From NCBI RefSeq assembly GCF_005298075.1, contig NZ_SZZH01000003.1:558001-622000 (forward strand): a stretch of DNA of 64,000 bases. The letters are read 5' to 3'. Under the pieces are notes generated by a model that was not told the DNA's origin, made no database searches, and worked only from the letters and a program-made list of their open reading frames with translations. Made by a program: the position numbers and the translations under genes. Shown one piece after another: positions 1 to 9,110 of the stretch; position 1 is the stretch's first letter; every line of letters begins with the position of its first letter. Origin of the DNA: Nakamurella flava. GTDB lineage: Bacteria > Actinomycetota > Actinomycetes > Mycobacteriales > Nakamurellaceae.

Positions 1-1329
1 ATCGGCGTCGAGACGTACGTCGGCACCCTCGGCCCTTCGGTCCGGGCCATCGTGCCGATCACCGCCGCGGACGGGCAGGTGCAGGGGATGGTCGCCGTCG
101 GCGTCACCGTCGAGCGGGTCGATTCGCTGACCGCCCGGCGACTCTGGCTGCTGGCCGCGTTCGCGGCGGGCGCGATCATCGTCGGCGTCATCGGGTCGGT
201 GCTCATCGCCCGCTGGGTCAGGCGCCAGACCCTGGGCCTCGGGCCGCGGGAACTCGCCCGCACCTTCACCTACTACGACGCCGTGCTGGCCTCGGTGCAC
301 GAGGGCATGCTGATGCTCGACCGCAACGGCCGCATCGTCAGCGTCAACGCCCAGGCCCAGCGACTGCTCGGACTGGATCGGTCGGCGATCGGTCGCACCC
401 CGACCGAGGCCGGGCTGCCGTCGCACATCACGGCGATCGTCGAGGCCGACGCCGGGTCGACGAGCGGCGCCGAGGAACTCGGGGGCACGACCACGTCCGA
501 CGAGCTGGCCCTGCTCGACGACCGGACGCTGGTCATCAGCCGCCGTCCGGTGCGGGTGAACGGCCGTCCGGCGGGGGCGGTGGTGAGCATGCGCGACCAC
601 ACCGAACTGACCGAGCTGAGCGGTGAACTGGATCGCGTCTCCAGCTTCTCGGAGGCGCTGCGCGCGCAGGCCCACGAGTCGGCCAACCGCCTGCACACCG
701 TGGTGTCGTTGATCGAGCTGGGGGAGACCGAGCACGCCGTCGAATTCGCGCTGGAGGAACTCGAGATGGCCCAGGCCCTGGCCGACCGGGTGCTGGACGG
801 CGGTGGCAACCGCGCGGTGGAGGCGCTGCTGCTGGCCAAGTCGGCCCAGGCGGCCGAGCGCGGCATCGAGTTGGTCGTGCGAACCCGGGTGCTGCCGGCC
901 GACCTCGCGCCCGACCAGGACCTGGTGACCATCATGGGCAACCTGCTCGACAACGCGATGGACGTCCTGGCCGGACAACCGGCCGGCCAGGACCGCCGCA
1001 TCGAGGTCGCCGCGTCCGGGGTCGACGATCCGGCCGCCGGCTACCGCATCACCGTCAGCGACACCGGTCCGGGGATGAGCGCCGGCCAGGCTGCCGCCGT
1101 CTTCCGTCGCGGCTGGTCGACCAAGCAGGCCCGCGGCCCGGCCGGGGCCCGGGGACTCGGATTGGCCCTGGTCGCACAGGCCGTCCGCCGCTGCGGCGGC
1201 ACCGTCGTCGCCCACCCGGGCCCGGGCGCGGTGTTCGACGTGTGGCTGCCGTACGACCGGGCCACGGCGGATCCGAACACCGTCCCTGGTTCCGCCGGAT
1301 CGGATCAGCCCGTGGGAGGTCACCGGTGA
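1..1329 (+). CDS. CitA/DcuS-family sensor histidine kinase, 5' truncated
   Basis: Membrane sensor kinase of a two-component pair. The reading frame is open from the first base, so the true start lies outside the window. Visible in order: the tail of an extracytoplasmic sensor domain, one membrane helix (about 148-225), a PAS domain with the GMLMLDRNGRIVSVN stretch (about 270-600), a SpoOB-type dimerisation helix with phosphoacceptor His in AHESANRLH (codon 673-675), and an HATPase with N box NLLDNAMD, G1 DTGPGMS and G2 GLGLALV. This is the layout of the citrate/C4-dicarboxylate sensors CitA and DcuS. The stop overlaps the GTG of the response regulator (GTGA), so the two are translationally coupled. 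The ligand cannot be told from sequence. Confidence 0.93.
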   Translation: MGVETYVGTLGPSVRAIVPITAADGQVQGMVAVGVTVERVDSLTARRLWLLAAFAAGAIIVGVIGSVLIARWVRRQTLGLGPRELARTFTYYDAVLASVHEGMLMLDRNGRIVSVNAQAQRLLGLDRSAIGRTPTEAGLPSHITAIVEADAGSTSGAEELGGTTTSDELALLDDRTLVISRRPVRVNGRPAGAVVSMRDHTELTELSGELDRVSSFSEALRAQAHESANRLHTVVSLIELGETEHAVEFALEELEMAQALADRVLDGGGNRAVEALLLAKSAQAAERGIELVVRTRVLPADLAPDQDLVTIMGNLLDNAMDVLAGQPAGQDRRIEVAASGVDDPAAGYRITVSDTGPGMSAGQAAAVFRRGWSTKQARGPAGARGLGLALVAQAVRRCGGTVVAHPGPGAVFDVWLPYDRATADPNTVPGSAGSDQPVGGHR

Positions 1330-2018
1330 TCCGGGTGCTGGTCGTCGAGGACGAGCCCATCGCGGCCCGGGCGCACCGGGCTTACGTCGAACGGGTCCGG
1401 GGCTTCGAGGTGGTCGGGCTGGCGGCGTCGCGGTTGGAGGCCGAACGGGTCCTGGCCCGCGGCGGGGTCGACCTGGTGCTGCTCGACCTGCACCTGCCGG
1501 ACGGCAGCGGCCTCGACCTGTTCCGACGGGTGCGGGCGGCTGGGTCGACGGTCGACGTCATGGTGGTCTCGTCGGCACGGGACGCCGACATCGTGCGGTC
1601 CGCGGTCGCCCAGGGCGCCGTGCAGTACGTCATCAAACCCTTCGCGTTCACCACGCTGCGCGACCGGCTGCTGGCCTACCAGGATTTCCGGCAGCAGGTC
1701 GACGACACCGGCGCCGTCGACCAGCTGGCCGTCGACCGGGCGTTGTCCCTACTGCGGGCGCCGTCGGCCGGGTCGCTGCCCAAGGGGATGACCAAGGAGA
1801 CCCTCGCGGTGGTGGTCGGCGCGCTCCGGGAGTTCGGGGAGGCCTCGTCCGCGCAGGTCGCCGAGGTCCTGGGCGTCTCCCGGATCACCGCGCGCCGCTA
1901 CCTGGAGCACCTGGCCGACACCGGGGCGGCCGATCGCAGTCTGCGGTACGGGCAGGTCGGCCGGCCGGAGACCCGCTACGGGTTGCGCCGGCCGGACGGA
2001 CCGGACGGGGCCGACTGA
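1326..2018 (+). CDS. CitB/DcuR-type response regulator
   Basis: Partner of the upstream kinase, about 230 residues. The receiver domain shows the acidic pair VVEDE near residues 8-10, phosphoacceptor Asp54 in LLDLHLPDGSG and the conserved Lys in VIKPF near residue 104. The C-terminal part carries a helix-turn-helix (SAQVAEVLGVSRITARRYLEHL region), as in CitB/DcuR. GTG 1326 is chosen because it gives VIRVLVVEDE at the start, as the family expects, and overlaps the kinase stop. The 3' end overlaps the convergent PAP2 gene by about 43 bases. Likely control of organic acid uptake or metabolism is inferred from the family only. Confidence 0.93.
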   Translation: MIRVLVVEDEPIAARAHRAYVERVRGFEVVGLAASRLEAERVLARGGVDLVLLDLHLPDGSGLDLFRRVRAAGSTVDVMVVSSARDADIVRSAVAQGAVQYVIKPFAFTTLRDRLLAYQDFRQQVDDTGAVDQLAVDRALSLLRAPSAGSLPKGMTKETLAVVVGALREFGEASSAQVAEVLGVSRITARRYLEHLADTGAADRSLRYGQVGRPETRYGLRRPDGPDGAD

Positions 2019-2950
2019 CCCGCCGGTGACGGGGCGGACCCGGCGGACGCGGCGGTCACCTCGGCCCGATGACGGCGGGACCGGCGCCACACCCGCCGCA
2101 CCGTCAGGCACAGCAGCAGCCAGGCGATGCCGATCAGCCAGCCGGCCAGCACGTCGGTCGACCAGTGCACCCCCAGGTAGACGCGGGACAGGCCGACGAC
2201 CAGCACGACCAGACCGGCGGCCGTGACGAACAGCGGCAGCCGCCGCGGATAGTGCAGCCACCCGATGTAGACGAGCACGCCCAGGGTGGCCGCGACCCCC
2301 AGGGCGTGCCCGGACGGGAACGACTCGCCCAACGCCTCGATGGCGTGGTCGACCACCGGCGGGCGCTGGCGACCGACGGTGGCCTTGCCCAGCCGGACCA
2401 GCAGGCCACCGCCACCGGCGGCCACCGCGACCAGGATCGCCTGGCCCCAGTGCCGTTTGACCAGCAGCAGGACGCCCACTCCGACGGCCAGCGCCGTCAT
2501 CCCGATCGGCCCGCCGACCTCGGTGATCACGATCATCACGCTGGTCAGTGCCGGGCTGCGGTGGGCCACCATCCAGTCGAGCACCGGCTGGTCGATGGCC
2601 GAGAGCCCGTTGCGGTCGGTGGCGCCGTCGGCCAAGCCGAGGATGACCGCGGCCACCACGGCGAGCACGGCCCCGCTGATCAGCAACAACTCGGTGGTCC
2701 GGGGCGAGGACTGCCGCCAGCGGAACGCCGACACGGCGCCCAGGGCGATGAGGACGACGGCCCCGATGGCGTACGGCAGCCAGACGTAGCCGTACTCGAA
2801 GAAGACGTCGTCGTTGGCCGACTGGTGCACGTCGGCCAGCTGCTGCACGGCAAGCTGGTTCACCGACCCAGAGTGCCCCAACGGGCGGGTGGGGACTCGC
2901 CGGATCGCGGGTGTCGTCCGCCTCCGAGTGGTTTCCCGCGCCGTGCTCAC
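1976..2950 (-). CDS. PAP2-superfamily membrane phosphatase
   Basis: Integral membrane phosphatase of the PAP2/undecaprenyl-diphosphatase type, 324 residues from GTG 2950. All three PAP2 signature blocks are present: KATVGRQRPP, the SFPSGHA loop, and SRVYLGVHWSTD with the catalytic His and Asp. Five or six hydrophobic helices surround them. The C-terminus is a basic and Ser/Pro-rich tail. The first 30 or so residues are poorly conserved-looking, and a later GTG at 2863 is also possible. Substrates of this family include lipid phosphates such as undecaprenyl pyrophosphate and phosphatidic acid; which one applies here is not visible. Confidence 0.9.
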   Translation of the reverse strand: MSTARETTRRRTTPAIRRVPTRPLGHSGSVNQLAVQQLADVHQSANDDVFFEYGYVWLPYAIGAVVLIALGAVSAFRWRQSSPRTTELLLISGAVLAVVAAVILGLADGATDRNGLSAIDQPVLDWMVAHRSPALTSVMIVITEVGGPIGMTALAVGVGVLLLVKRHWGQAILVAVAAGGGGLLVRLGKATVGRQRPPVVDHAIEALGESFPSGHALGVAATLGVLVYIGWLHYPRRLPLFVTAAGLVVLVVGLSRVYLGVHWSTDVLAGWLIGIAWLLLCLTVRRVWRRSRRHRAEVTAASAGSAPSPAGQSAPSGPSGRRNP

Positions 2951-2971
2951 GAAGTCCGGCCCGAGGTCTGG

Positions 2972-3208
2972 TCAGGATGGCGCCGGCCCGGTGACCACCG
3001 TGATCGCCCCGACCGGGCACTGGTCCGCGGCGTCGAGGACCGCGGCGGCGTCCTCGGCGTCCAGCGGTGCCCCGGTGGGGCGGGCCCGGACACCCACGAA
3101 GTCGAAGTGGCCGGGCGCGATGGCCAGGCAGAGGCCGGCGGAGATGCAGCGTTGTGACACGTCGACACGCCATTCCGCCGGGTCGCCCGTGCGCTGGTGC
3201 GCACCCAT
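2972..3208 (-). CDS. single-cluster ferredoxin, 3Fe-4S type
   Basis: Small soluble electron carrier of 78 residues. The cluster motif is C21-x5-C27 with Ala at the position of the usual middle cysteine, plus a distal CPVGAI. This pattern is that of actinobacterial [3Fe-4S] ferredoxins, which often serve cytochromes P450. No P450 lies in the window. It sits 20 bases downstream of the truncated hemoglobin gene on the same strand, so the two are probably cotranscribed and may form a small redox unit. ATG 3208 is the start that begins just before the conserved WRVDVSQRC segment. Confidence 0.88.
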   Translation of the reverse strand: MGAHQRTGDPAEWRVDVSQRCISAGLCLAIAPGHFDFVGVRARPTGAPLDAEDAAAVLDAADQCPVGAITVVTGPAPS

Positions 3209-3228
3209 GTGGGGTCCCCGTCCGCGAG

Positions 3229-3738
3229 TCAGTGGGTGGCGGCGGCGTTGCGGGGAGCCGGCCAGTGCACACCGACGCTCGCCATGCCGGCCAGCACGTC
3301 CATCTCCGGGTTGGCGATGAGGACGTCCTTGAAGGACGGGCTGCCGACCACGACGTCCTTGAAGGAGCGGAGGAAGTCGTCGATCTCCCGCACCTCGCGC
3401 TCGGGCAGACCGAACTCGGCGTAGGCGGGCGTCACGATGTCGTCGAACAGCGCGTTCCAGTACTCCTCGGTGACCCCCATCCCGCGGTGCGCGGTGGCCA
3501 TGTCGGGGCCGGTGTAGGTCTGCGGTCCACCCCAGTGCTCGCCGAGGAAGTCGATGAAGCCGTTGATCTCCTCCTGGACCTCGGCCTGGCTCTTGTGGTT
3601 CCAGATGTGGCCGATGGTGGGGTTGAGCATGGCCCTTTGCACGAGGGTCTTGGCCAGGAACGTGACGACGGGCAGGCCTCCCAGGCGGTCGTAGAGCGGG
3701 CGGTCGTCGGTGGCGGCGGGGACTGCTGCTTCGGTCAT
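3229..3738 (-). CDS. truncated (2/2-fold) hemoglobin
   Basis: Heme protein of the bacterial globin family (PF01152), 169 residues. It opens with the typical LYDRLGG start of the globin fold. The proximal histidine lies in TAHRGMGVT, and GGPQTYTGPDM precedes it as in group I truncated hemoglobins. These proteins bind O2 or NO and often detoxify NO. The gene heads a two-gene unit with the ferredoxin and is divergent from an AraC regulator, so regulation by that protein is a reasonable guess. Confidence 0.92.
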   Translation of the reverse strand: MTEAAVPAATDDRPLYDRLGGLPVVTFLAKTLVQRAMLNPTIGHIWNHKSQAEVQEEINGFIDFLGEHWGGPQTYTGPDMATAHRGMGVTEEYWNALFDDIVTPAYAEFGLPEREVREIDDFLRSFKDVVVGSPSFKDVLIANPEMDVLAGMASVGVHWPAPRNAAATH

Positions 3739-3772
3739 GGCCGAGACCCTCGGACCAGGACCGGCAACGCGT

Positions 3773-3792
3773 CAATGTGAGTCGACGCATTG
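3773..3792. promoter_or_regulatory. candidate operator dyad between globin and AraC genes
   Basis: The short divergent region contains CAATG (3773-3777) and CATTG (3788-3792), a 5-bp inverted repeat with a 10-base spacer around a GTCGAC core. Its place between the globin start (3738) and the AraC-family gene makes it a possible binding site for that regulator. Arms are short, so chance is not excluded. Confidence 0.3.
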
Positions 3793-4788
3793 GCAAGACA
3801 TGTGACGTGGCGGCAATCCCATCGCGCTCCGGTCGGTGGTCCACTGGACGCCGTGGACGTCGACACCAGGGCCGTCCCCGCCCGCCAACGCCTCGAGTAC
3901 TGGCACGAGAACGTCCGCGACCGTTTCGTCCCGCTACTGGTCGCCCCGTCCGATCCGCAGGTACAGGGGCGGATCCGGCACCGTGAGATCGCCGGCACCA
4001 AGGTGCGGCGTATCGCCGGCACGGAGCACGTGTTCCGTCGTCGCGAGGACGACATCCGGCTGGGTGGGGACCCGGACGAGCTCAACCTCCTGTTCGTCAA
4101 CCGCGGCACCACGGTCGTCGAACAGGACGATCGGACGGCCGTCCTGACGCCCGGGGACTTCCTGCTCTACGACAGTGCGCGGCCCTTCGAGTTCCGGACG
4201 CGGGGCTCCTTCGACTACACCATCGTGCTCATGCCCAAGGGGCCGCTCGGGCTGTCCCGTGGCGGCGACACCGCCTGCACGGTCCGGCCGGGGTCGGCCC
4301 GCGACGGTCTGGCTGCGTCGGTGCGCCGGCTGGTGGAGTCCCTGGTCGTGGCCGAGGAGCCCGATGGCGAGCTCCGCACCGACCTGCGTCTGCAGGAATC
4401 GCTGCTGGGGGCGGTGTCCTGTCTGGTGCCCGCCGCCCGGTCCGGCGAGCCGCCCCGGGTTCCCGTCGCCCTGGTCCGGGCTCTCGTCCGGCGCCACTTC
4501 CGGGACCCGCGCCTGTCCCCGGCGACCATCGCCGCGGCGTGTGGCATCTCCGTCAGCTATCTGCACCGGGCGTTCGCCGGTGAGGAAACCACGGTCGCCG
4601 GCCTGATTCGGGAGGAGCGGCTGCAGGCCGCGTTGCGACTGCTGGTGTCGCCCGGGAGCCGCCGCGAGTCGATCGCCGCCATCGGTCGCCGGTGCGGATT
4701 GCCCGACGCGGCGCACTTCAGCCGCGCGTTCCACCGGCGGTTCGGCCTCTCGCCCCGCGACGTCCGGGACCGGTTCGCCCGAGCCTGA
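3790..4788 (+). CDS. AraC-family transcriptional regulator
   Basis: Regulator of up to 332 residues. The N-terminal part (RLEYWHENVRDRF onward) resembles the AraC_binding_2 ligand domain found in NphR-type regulators. The C-terminal 100 residues hold the double helix-turn-helix, including LSPATIAAACGISVSYLHRAF and the closing FSRAFHRRFGLSPRDVR. The start is unsure: TTG 3790, GTG 3802 and GTG 3853 are all in frame without a clear ribosome site, and 3853 would give the most usual family length (about 311). It is divergent from the globin-ferredoxin pair, which is its most likely target. Confidence 0.88.
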   Translation: MARHVTWRQSHRAPVGGPLDAVDVDTRAVPARQRLEYWHENVRDRFVPLLVAPSDPQVQGRIRHREIAGTKVRRIAGTEHVFRRREDDIRLGGDPDELNLLFVNRGTTVVEQDDRTAVLTPGDFLLYDSARPFEFRTRGSFDYTIVLMPKGPLGLSRGGDTACTVRPGSARDGLAASVRRLVESLVVAEEPDGELRTDLRLQESLLGAVSCLVPAARSGEPPRVPVALVRALVRRHFRDPRLSPATIAAACGISVSYLHRAFAGEETTVAGLIREERLQAALRLLVSPGSRRESIAAIGRRCGLPDAAHFSRAFHRRFGLSPRDVRDRFARA

Positions 4789-4856
4789 ACGGTGCCCCGC
4801 CGGCGAGGGCGGGCGCCGGTCCGCAGCGCGGCCCCGCCGGGTGCGCGGGGTGCCCG

Positions 4857-5258
4857 TTACCCGAACAGGCCCTCCACGAACGACTTCTTGCCCTTCTTCT
4901 TCCCGGACTTGCCGCTGTGCTTGGCGTACTCGCGAGCTGCCGTCTTCAGCAGCTGCGCCCCGTCCCGCAGCAGGTCGTTCTTCCCGCCCGGGGCGGCGCC
5001 GCCACTGCCGGGCAGCAGCCCGGCCAGCGGGGACGACGACGCCGGGGCCGGCATGGGGGAGGGGGCCGCCGGCGCGGGATGCGGAGCCGGCGCAGCCGGG
5101 GGGCCGCCGGCCGCGAACCGGGCTTCGGCGGCCACCAAATACTCCAGCTCGCCGCGGTCGAGGAAGATCCCGCGGCACTCCTGGCACTGGTCGACCGTGA
5201 CCCCGTTGCGTTCGTACTGGCGCATCACGTCGTGGCACTTCGGGCAGATCATGGTCAT
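4857..5258 (-). CDS. TFIIB-type zinc-ribbon protein
   Basis: 133-residue protein with an N-terminal zinc ribbon, C5-x2-C8 and C25-x2-C28, followed by [12 protein letters not shown], the signature of the zf-TFIIB family. The middle is a low-complexity Pro/Ala linker (about residues 52-95) and the C-terminus is very basic ([12 protein letters not shown]). ATG 5258 directly precedes the first cysteine pair and gives the usual family start; upstream codons add an unlikely Pro/Arg extension. The function of this family is not known. It is convergent with the AraC gene and divergent from infA. Confidence 0.8.
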   Translation of the reverse strand: MTMICPKCHDVMRQYERNGVTVDQCQECRGIFLDRGELEYLVAAEARFAAGGPPAAPAPHPAPAAPSPMPAPASSSPLAGLLPGSGGAAPGGKNDLLRDGAQLLKTAAREYAKHSGKSGKKKGKKSFVEGLFG

Positions 5259-5314
5259 GCCCGACCAACGACCGGGGCGTCCGGGCGGTTCCGGACCGCA
5301 CATCGTGCCTCAGG

Positions 5315-5343
5315 TTGGTTCGGGCCGCAAACAAGCGTAGAGT
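5315..5343 (+). promoter_or_regulatory. sigma-A type promoter for the infA operon
   Basis: TTGGTT (5315-5320), a 17-base spacer and TAGAGT (5338-5343) form a housekeeping promoter. Transcription would start near 5350, leaving a leader of about 190 bases before infA. Nothing coding was seen in that leader. Confidence 0.6.
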
Positions 5344-5539
5344 GGAACGTCGGCGCGCGTGTCGTGCCGTTGGGTGCTGCCCGGGTTCCCCCGGTTGTGG
5401 CGCCAGACCCTGTCGATTCGTCGGCTCGGCCGGATTCATCCGGTCGGCTGGCCGCGGCGTGGTCACGACGGCTTTCCCCTCGGGGAACGGAGCGGGTGCC
5501 GGTACTGAGACGAAGCGAAGTCTGCGGATTGCGGAGGAC

Positions 5540-5761
5540 ATGGGCAAGAAAGACGGGGCCATCGAGGTCGAGGGTCGCGTGGTCGAGCCGCTCCCCAACG
5601 CCATGTTCCGCGTGGAGTTGGAGAACGGGCACCGCGTGCTCGCGCACATCAGCGGCAAGATGCGGCAGCACTACATCCGCATCCTGCCCGAGGACCGCGT
5701 GGTCGTGGAGCTTTCTCCCTATGACCTCACCCGCGGTCGCATCGTCTACCGGTACAAGTGA
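5540..5761 (+). CDS. infA: translation initiation factor IF-1
   Basis: 73-residue S1-like OB-fold protein that binds the A site of the 30S subunit during initiation. The whole protein matches the family: [16 protein letters not shown] at the start, then [22 protein letters not shown] and the closing [12 protein letters not shown] 5540 is preceded by GGAGGA with good spacing. It heads the conserved actinobacterial infA-rpmJ-rpsM-rpsK-rpsD-rpoA-rplQ cluster. Confidence 0.98.
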   Translation: MGKKDGAIEVEGRVVEPLPNAMFRVELENGHRVLAHISGKMRQHYIRILPEDRVVVELSPYDLTRGRIVYRYK

Positions 5762-5888
5762 GCCGCTGACCCCGGTCGGCAGCCAGTACCGCGCAGGACA
5801 TCCGCCCCCACTCAAGGGCGGACCTGGGACTCGTCTCCACGACGGTCCCGGGTCGACCGGCTCCAGTTCCCAGGGAGACCGGTAGGGA

Positions 5889-5933
5889 GCACCACCGGAA
5901 CCGGTGGTGCGTGGTCCGGCCCGTTCGGGCCGG
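5889..5933 (+). other. two GC-rich hairpins between infA and rpmJ
   Basis: GCACCACCGG faces CCGGTGGTGC (5889-5910), followed by CCGGCCCG facing CGGGCCGG (5916-5933). Neither is followed by a T tract. They may slow the polymerase or stabilise the RNA end between infA and rpmJ; a role is not shown. Confidence 0.4.
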
Positions 5934-5955
5934 TACTAGAGACAGGAACAGCAGC

Positions 5956-6069
5956 ATGAAGGTCAACCCGAGCGTCAAGAAGATCTGCGACAAGTGCAAG
6001 GTGATCCGCCGGCACGGTCGCGTCATGGTCATCTGCGACAACGTTCGGCACAAGCAGCGCCAGGGCTGA
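5956..6069 (+). CDS. rpmJ: ribosomal protein bL36, zinc-binding form
   Basis: 37-residue large-subunit protein. It contains the zinc ligands C11, C14, C27 and H32 ([11 protein letters not shown] and VICDNVRH), so this is the zinc-containing C+ form. A zinc-free paralogue lies at 35300-35422, which is the usual pairing in actinobacteria that swap ribosomal proteins on zinc loss. It follows infA and precedes rpsM in the standard order. Confidence 0.97.
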   Translation: MKVNPSVKKICDKCKVIRRHGRVMVICDNVRHKQRQG

Positions 6070-6297
6070 TTCAGCCCGGCGGCTGCCGCCGCAGCCCTGA
6101 CCGGCCCGGGTCCGCCCGCCGGTCAGCCGGTCTCCACCGAGGTCCATCTCGGCGGGACCACATCACCATCGTGTCGCCACGGCCCGCCCCGGTTCACCCG
6201 GGACCGGGCCACCACCCCCGGTCCGCAGGCCGGGGCCCCGCCAACGGGGACGGCCCACGACCGACACCTGCGGGCGACACGAAGGAGAACGCGCCAG

Positions 6298-6675
6298 ATG
6301 GCACGTCTCGTCGGCGTCGACCTCCCCCGCGACAAGCGGATGGAGATCGCGCTCACCTACGTTTTCGGGATCGGACGTACCCGAGCCCTGGAACTGCTCA
6401 AGGCCACGGGCATCAGCCCGGACCTCCGCTCGAAGGACCTCACGGACGAGGACGTCCTCGCCCTGCGTGACGCCATCGACGCCGCCGACATCAAGGTCGA
6501 GGGCGATCTGCGTCGCGAGGTCCAGGCCGACATCCGCCGGAAGATGGAGATCGGCTCCTACCAGGGTCTGCGTCACCGCCGTCACCTGCCGGTCCGTGGC
6601 CAGCGCACGAAGACCAACGCGCGCACCCGCAAGGGCCCGAAGAAGACCATCGCCGGCAAGAAGAAGGCCAGGTAA
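6298..6675 (+). CDS. rpsM: ribosomal protein uS13
   Basis: 125-residue small-subunit head protein. It begins [14 protein letters not shown] and contains [11 protein letters not shown] and the C-terminal [20 protein letters not shown] segment followed by the lysine-rich tail that contacts tRNA and 16S rRNA. Length matches the family. ATG 6298 follows GAAGGAG. The stop is four bases from rpsK, so the genes are cotranscribed. Confidence 0.98.
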   Translation: MARLVGVDLPRDKRMEIALTYVFGIGRTRALELLKATGISPDLRSKDLTDEDVLALRDAIDAADIKVEGDLRREVQADIRRKMEIGSYQGLRHRRHLPVRGQRTKTNARTRKGPKKTIAGKKKAR

Positions 6676-6679
6676 TCCG

Positions 6680-7090
6680 ATGCCTCCCAAGTCCCGTCAG
6701 GGTGCGGCCGCGGTCAAGAAGATCCGCCGCAAGGAAAAGAAGAACGTCTCCCACGGCCACGCGCACATCAAGAGCACGTTCAACAACACGATCGTCTCGA
6801 TCACCGACCCGACCGGTGCGGTGATCTCGTGGGCCTCCGCCGGCCACGTCGGCTTCAAGGGCTCGCGCAAGTCGACCCCGTTCGCCGCGCAGATGGCGGC
6901 CGAGAACGCCGCCCGCCAGGCCATCGAGCACGGCATGCGCAAGGTCGACGTGTTCGTCAAGGGCCCGGGTTCGGGCCGCGAGACGGCCATCCGCTCCCTG
7001 CAGGCCGCCGGCCTGGAGGTCGGGGCCATCTCCGACGTCACCCCGCAGGCTCACAACGGCACCCGTCCGCCCAAGCGGCGCCGGGTCTGA
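6680..7090 (+). CDS. rpsK: ribosomal protein uS11
   Basis: 136-residue platform protein of the small subunit. Family marks include [15 protein letters not shown], the [19 protein letters not shown] segment and the PPKRRRV end. ATG 6680 gives the usual actinobacterial start with a lysine-rich N-terminus. It lies tightly between rpsM and rpsD. Confidence 0.98.
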   Translation: MPPKSRQGAAAVKKIRRKEKKNVSHGHAHIKSTFNNTIVSITDPTGAVISWASAGHVGFKGSRKSTPFAAQMAAENAARQAIEHGMRKVDVFVKGPGSGRETAIRSLQAAGLEVGAISDVTPQAHNGTRPPKRRRV

Positions 7091-7115
7091 CGAGTCAGGA
7101 AAGGAAACCACTCTC

Positions 7116-7721
7116 ATGGCTCGTTACACCGGCCCTGTCACCAAGAAGTCCCGTCGTCTGAAGGTCGACCTCGTCGGCGGCGACCAGGCCTTCGAGCGTC
7201 GCCCCTTCCCGCCCGGCCAGCACGGTCGCGCGCGGACGAAGGAGAAGGAATACCTGACGCAGCTGCAGGAGAAGCAGAAGGCCCGCTTCACCTACGGCGT
7301 CATGGAGAAGCAGTTCCGTCGCTACTACGCCGAGGCCGCCTCGCGGACCGGCAAGACCGGCGACACCCTGCTGCAGATCCTCGAATCGCGTCTGGACAAC
7401 GTCGTCTACCGTGCCGGCCTGGCCCGCACGCGTCGGGCGGCCCGTCAGCTCGTGACCCACGGCCACTTCGAGGTCAACGGTCAGCGCGTCGACGTCCCGT
7501 CCTACCGCGTCGAGCAGTACGACATCATCACCGTGCGCAAGCAGTCGGCTGAGTCGTTCCCGTTCGAGCTGGCCCGCGCCACCTTCGGCGACCGTCCGAT
7601 CCCGGCCTGGATGAAGGTGCTCCCCGAGTCCCTGACCATCCTGATCCACTCGCTCCCGGTCCGGGCGCAGATCGACTCGCAGATCACCGAGCAGCTGATC
7701 GTCGAGTTCTACTCGAAGTAA
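7116..7721 (+). CDS. rpsD: ribosomal protein uS4, zinc-free form
   Basis: 201-residue 16S rRNA-binding assembly protein. The N-terminus (MARYTGPVTKKSRR) lacks the four cysteines of zinc-type S4 proteins, so it is the C- form. The S4 RNA-binding domain follows (LESRLDNVVYRAGLA, ARQLVTHGHFEVNG). The end VEFYSK is typical. ATG 7116 follows AGGAAAGG. In many bacteria S4 also represses its own operon; no such site could be assigned here. Confidence 0.98.
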   Translation: MARYTGPVTKKSRRLKVDLVGGDQAFERRPFPPGQHGRARTKEKEYLTQLQEKQKARFTYGVMEKQFRRYYAEAASRTGKTGDTLLQILESRLDNVVYRAGLARTRRAARQLVTHGHFEVNGQRVDVPSYRVEQYDIITVRKQSAESFPFELARATFGDRPIPAWMKVLPESLTILIHSLPVRAQIDSQITEQLIVEFYSK

Positions 7722-7832
7722 GGCTCCACCCGCGCGGATCCACGTCCACCCGACGTGGGTCCGCGCGGTCGTGCTCCACCCCCTGTGTGGCGTCATATGG
7801 CGGTCGCCACCTGATCGACCGGAGGTCGTTCC

Positions 7833-8900
7833 ATGCTGATCTCTCAGCGCCCGTCCCTGACCGAAGAGGTCGTCTCCGAGAACCGTTCGCGGTTCGTCAT
7901 CGAGCCCCTGGAGCCCGGTTTCGGGTACACCCTGGGCAACTCCCTGCGTCGCACCCTGCTGTCCTCGATCCCCGGTGCCTCGGTCACCAGCATCCGCATC
8001 GACGGCGTGCTGCACGAGTTCACCACCGTCCCCGGGGTCAAGGAGGATGTCACCGAGCTCATCCTGAACCTCAAAGAACTGGTCGTCTCCTCCGAGGACG
8101 ACGAGCCCGTCACCATGTACCTGCGCAAGCAGGGACCGGGTGAGGTCACCGCGGCCGACATCGCGCCGCCGGCCGGGGTCGCCGTGCACAACCCGGATCT
8201 GCAGCTGGCCACGCTGACCAAGAAGGGCAAGCTCGAGATCGAGCTGGTCGTCGAGCGTGGCCGCGGCTACGTCCCGGCCTCGTCCAACAAGGCCGTCGGG
8301 GCCGAGATCGGCCGCATCCCGGTCGACTCGATCTACTCGCCGGTCCTCAAGGTCACCTACCGCGTCGAGGCGACCCGTGTCGAGCAGCGGACCGACTTCG
8401 ACCGGCTGGTCCTGGACGTCGAGACCAAGCCGTCGATCACCCCGCGGGACGCGCTGGCCTCGGCCGGCACCACCCTGGTCGAGCTGTTCGGCCTGGCCCG
8501 CGAGCTGAACGTCGACGCCGAGGGCATCGAGATCGGGCCCAGCCCGGCCGAGGCCGATCACATCGCCGCGTTCGCGCTGCCGATCGAGGAGATGGACCTC
8601 ACCGTCCGCTCCTACAACTGCCTCAAGCGTGAGGGCATCCACACCGTCGGCGAACTGGTCTCCCGGACCGAGGCCGACCTGCTGGACATCCGCAACTTCG
8701 GGCAGAAGTCGATCGACGAGGTCAAGATCAAGCTCGCCGGCATGGGCCTCGGCCTGAAGGACTCGCCGGCCGGGTTCGATCCCAGCGTCGCCGCCCTGGC
8801 CTCGTACGACGATCCGCAGTGGAGCGACGACGAGACCCCGAACTACGCCCCCGCCGCCGGCGAGGGCGAGCAGGACTACGCGGAGACCGAGCAGATCTGA
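7833..8900 (+). CDS. rpoA: RNA polymerase alpha subunit
   Basis: 355-residue subunit that scaffolds RNA polymerase assembly. The N-terminal dimerisation domain shows [19 protein letters not shown]. The C-terminal domain that contacts UP elements and activators holds [15 protein letters not shown] and [16 protein letters not shown]. An acidic tail rich in Glu and Asp closes the protein. ATG 7833 is preceded by GGAGGTCGTTCC. It is followed by a 210-base gap before rplQ. Confidence 0.98.
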   Translation: MLISQRPSLTEEVVSENRSRFVIEPLEPGFGYTLGNSLRRTLLSSIPGASVTSIRIDGVLHEFTTVPGVKEDVTELILNLKELVVSSEDDEPVTMYLRKQGPGEVTAADIAPPAGVAVHNPDLQLATLTKKGKLEIELVVERGRGYVPASSNKAVGAEIGRIPVDSIYSPVLKVTYRVEATRVEQRTDFDRLVLDVETKPSITPRDALASAGTTLVELFGLARELNVDAEGIEIGPSPAEADHIAAFALPIEEMDLTVRSYNCLKREGIHTVGELVSRTEADLLDIRNFGQKSIDEVKIKLAGMGLGLKDSPAGFDPSVAALASYDDPQWSDDETPNYAPAAGEGEQDYAETEQI

Positions 8901-8906
8901 TCCGCC

Positions 8907-8945
8907 GGCCGGCGGGCAGCGGTTCCGTACCGCCGCCCGCCGGCC
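8907..8945 (+). other. GC hairpin between rpoA and rplQ
   Basis: GGCCGGCGGGC (8907-8917) pairs perfectly with GCCCGCCGGCC (8935-8945) around a 17-base loop, just after the rpoA stop. There is no T tract. It may be a partial terminator or an RNA-processing or stabilising element that sets rplQ expression apart. The rest of the 8901-9110 gap shows nothing coding. Confidence 0.45.
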
Positions 8946-9110
8946 GTCTCCGTCCGCATTACGGGTCCACCCGCGCCGTCGGGTGGGCGGGACCACCGTC
9001 CCGAACTCGCACAGGAAGCACGTCGGCACCCGGGGGTTCGCCCCCGGGCCGCCGCCTTCACCCGCCCGGCCTCGCCGTTGGCGGACCACGACACAGACAA
9101 GGAAGACACC

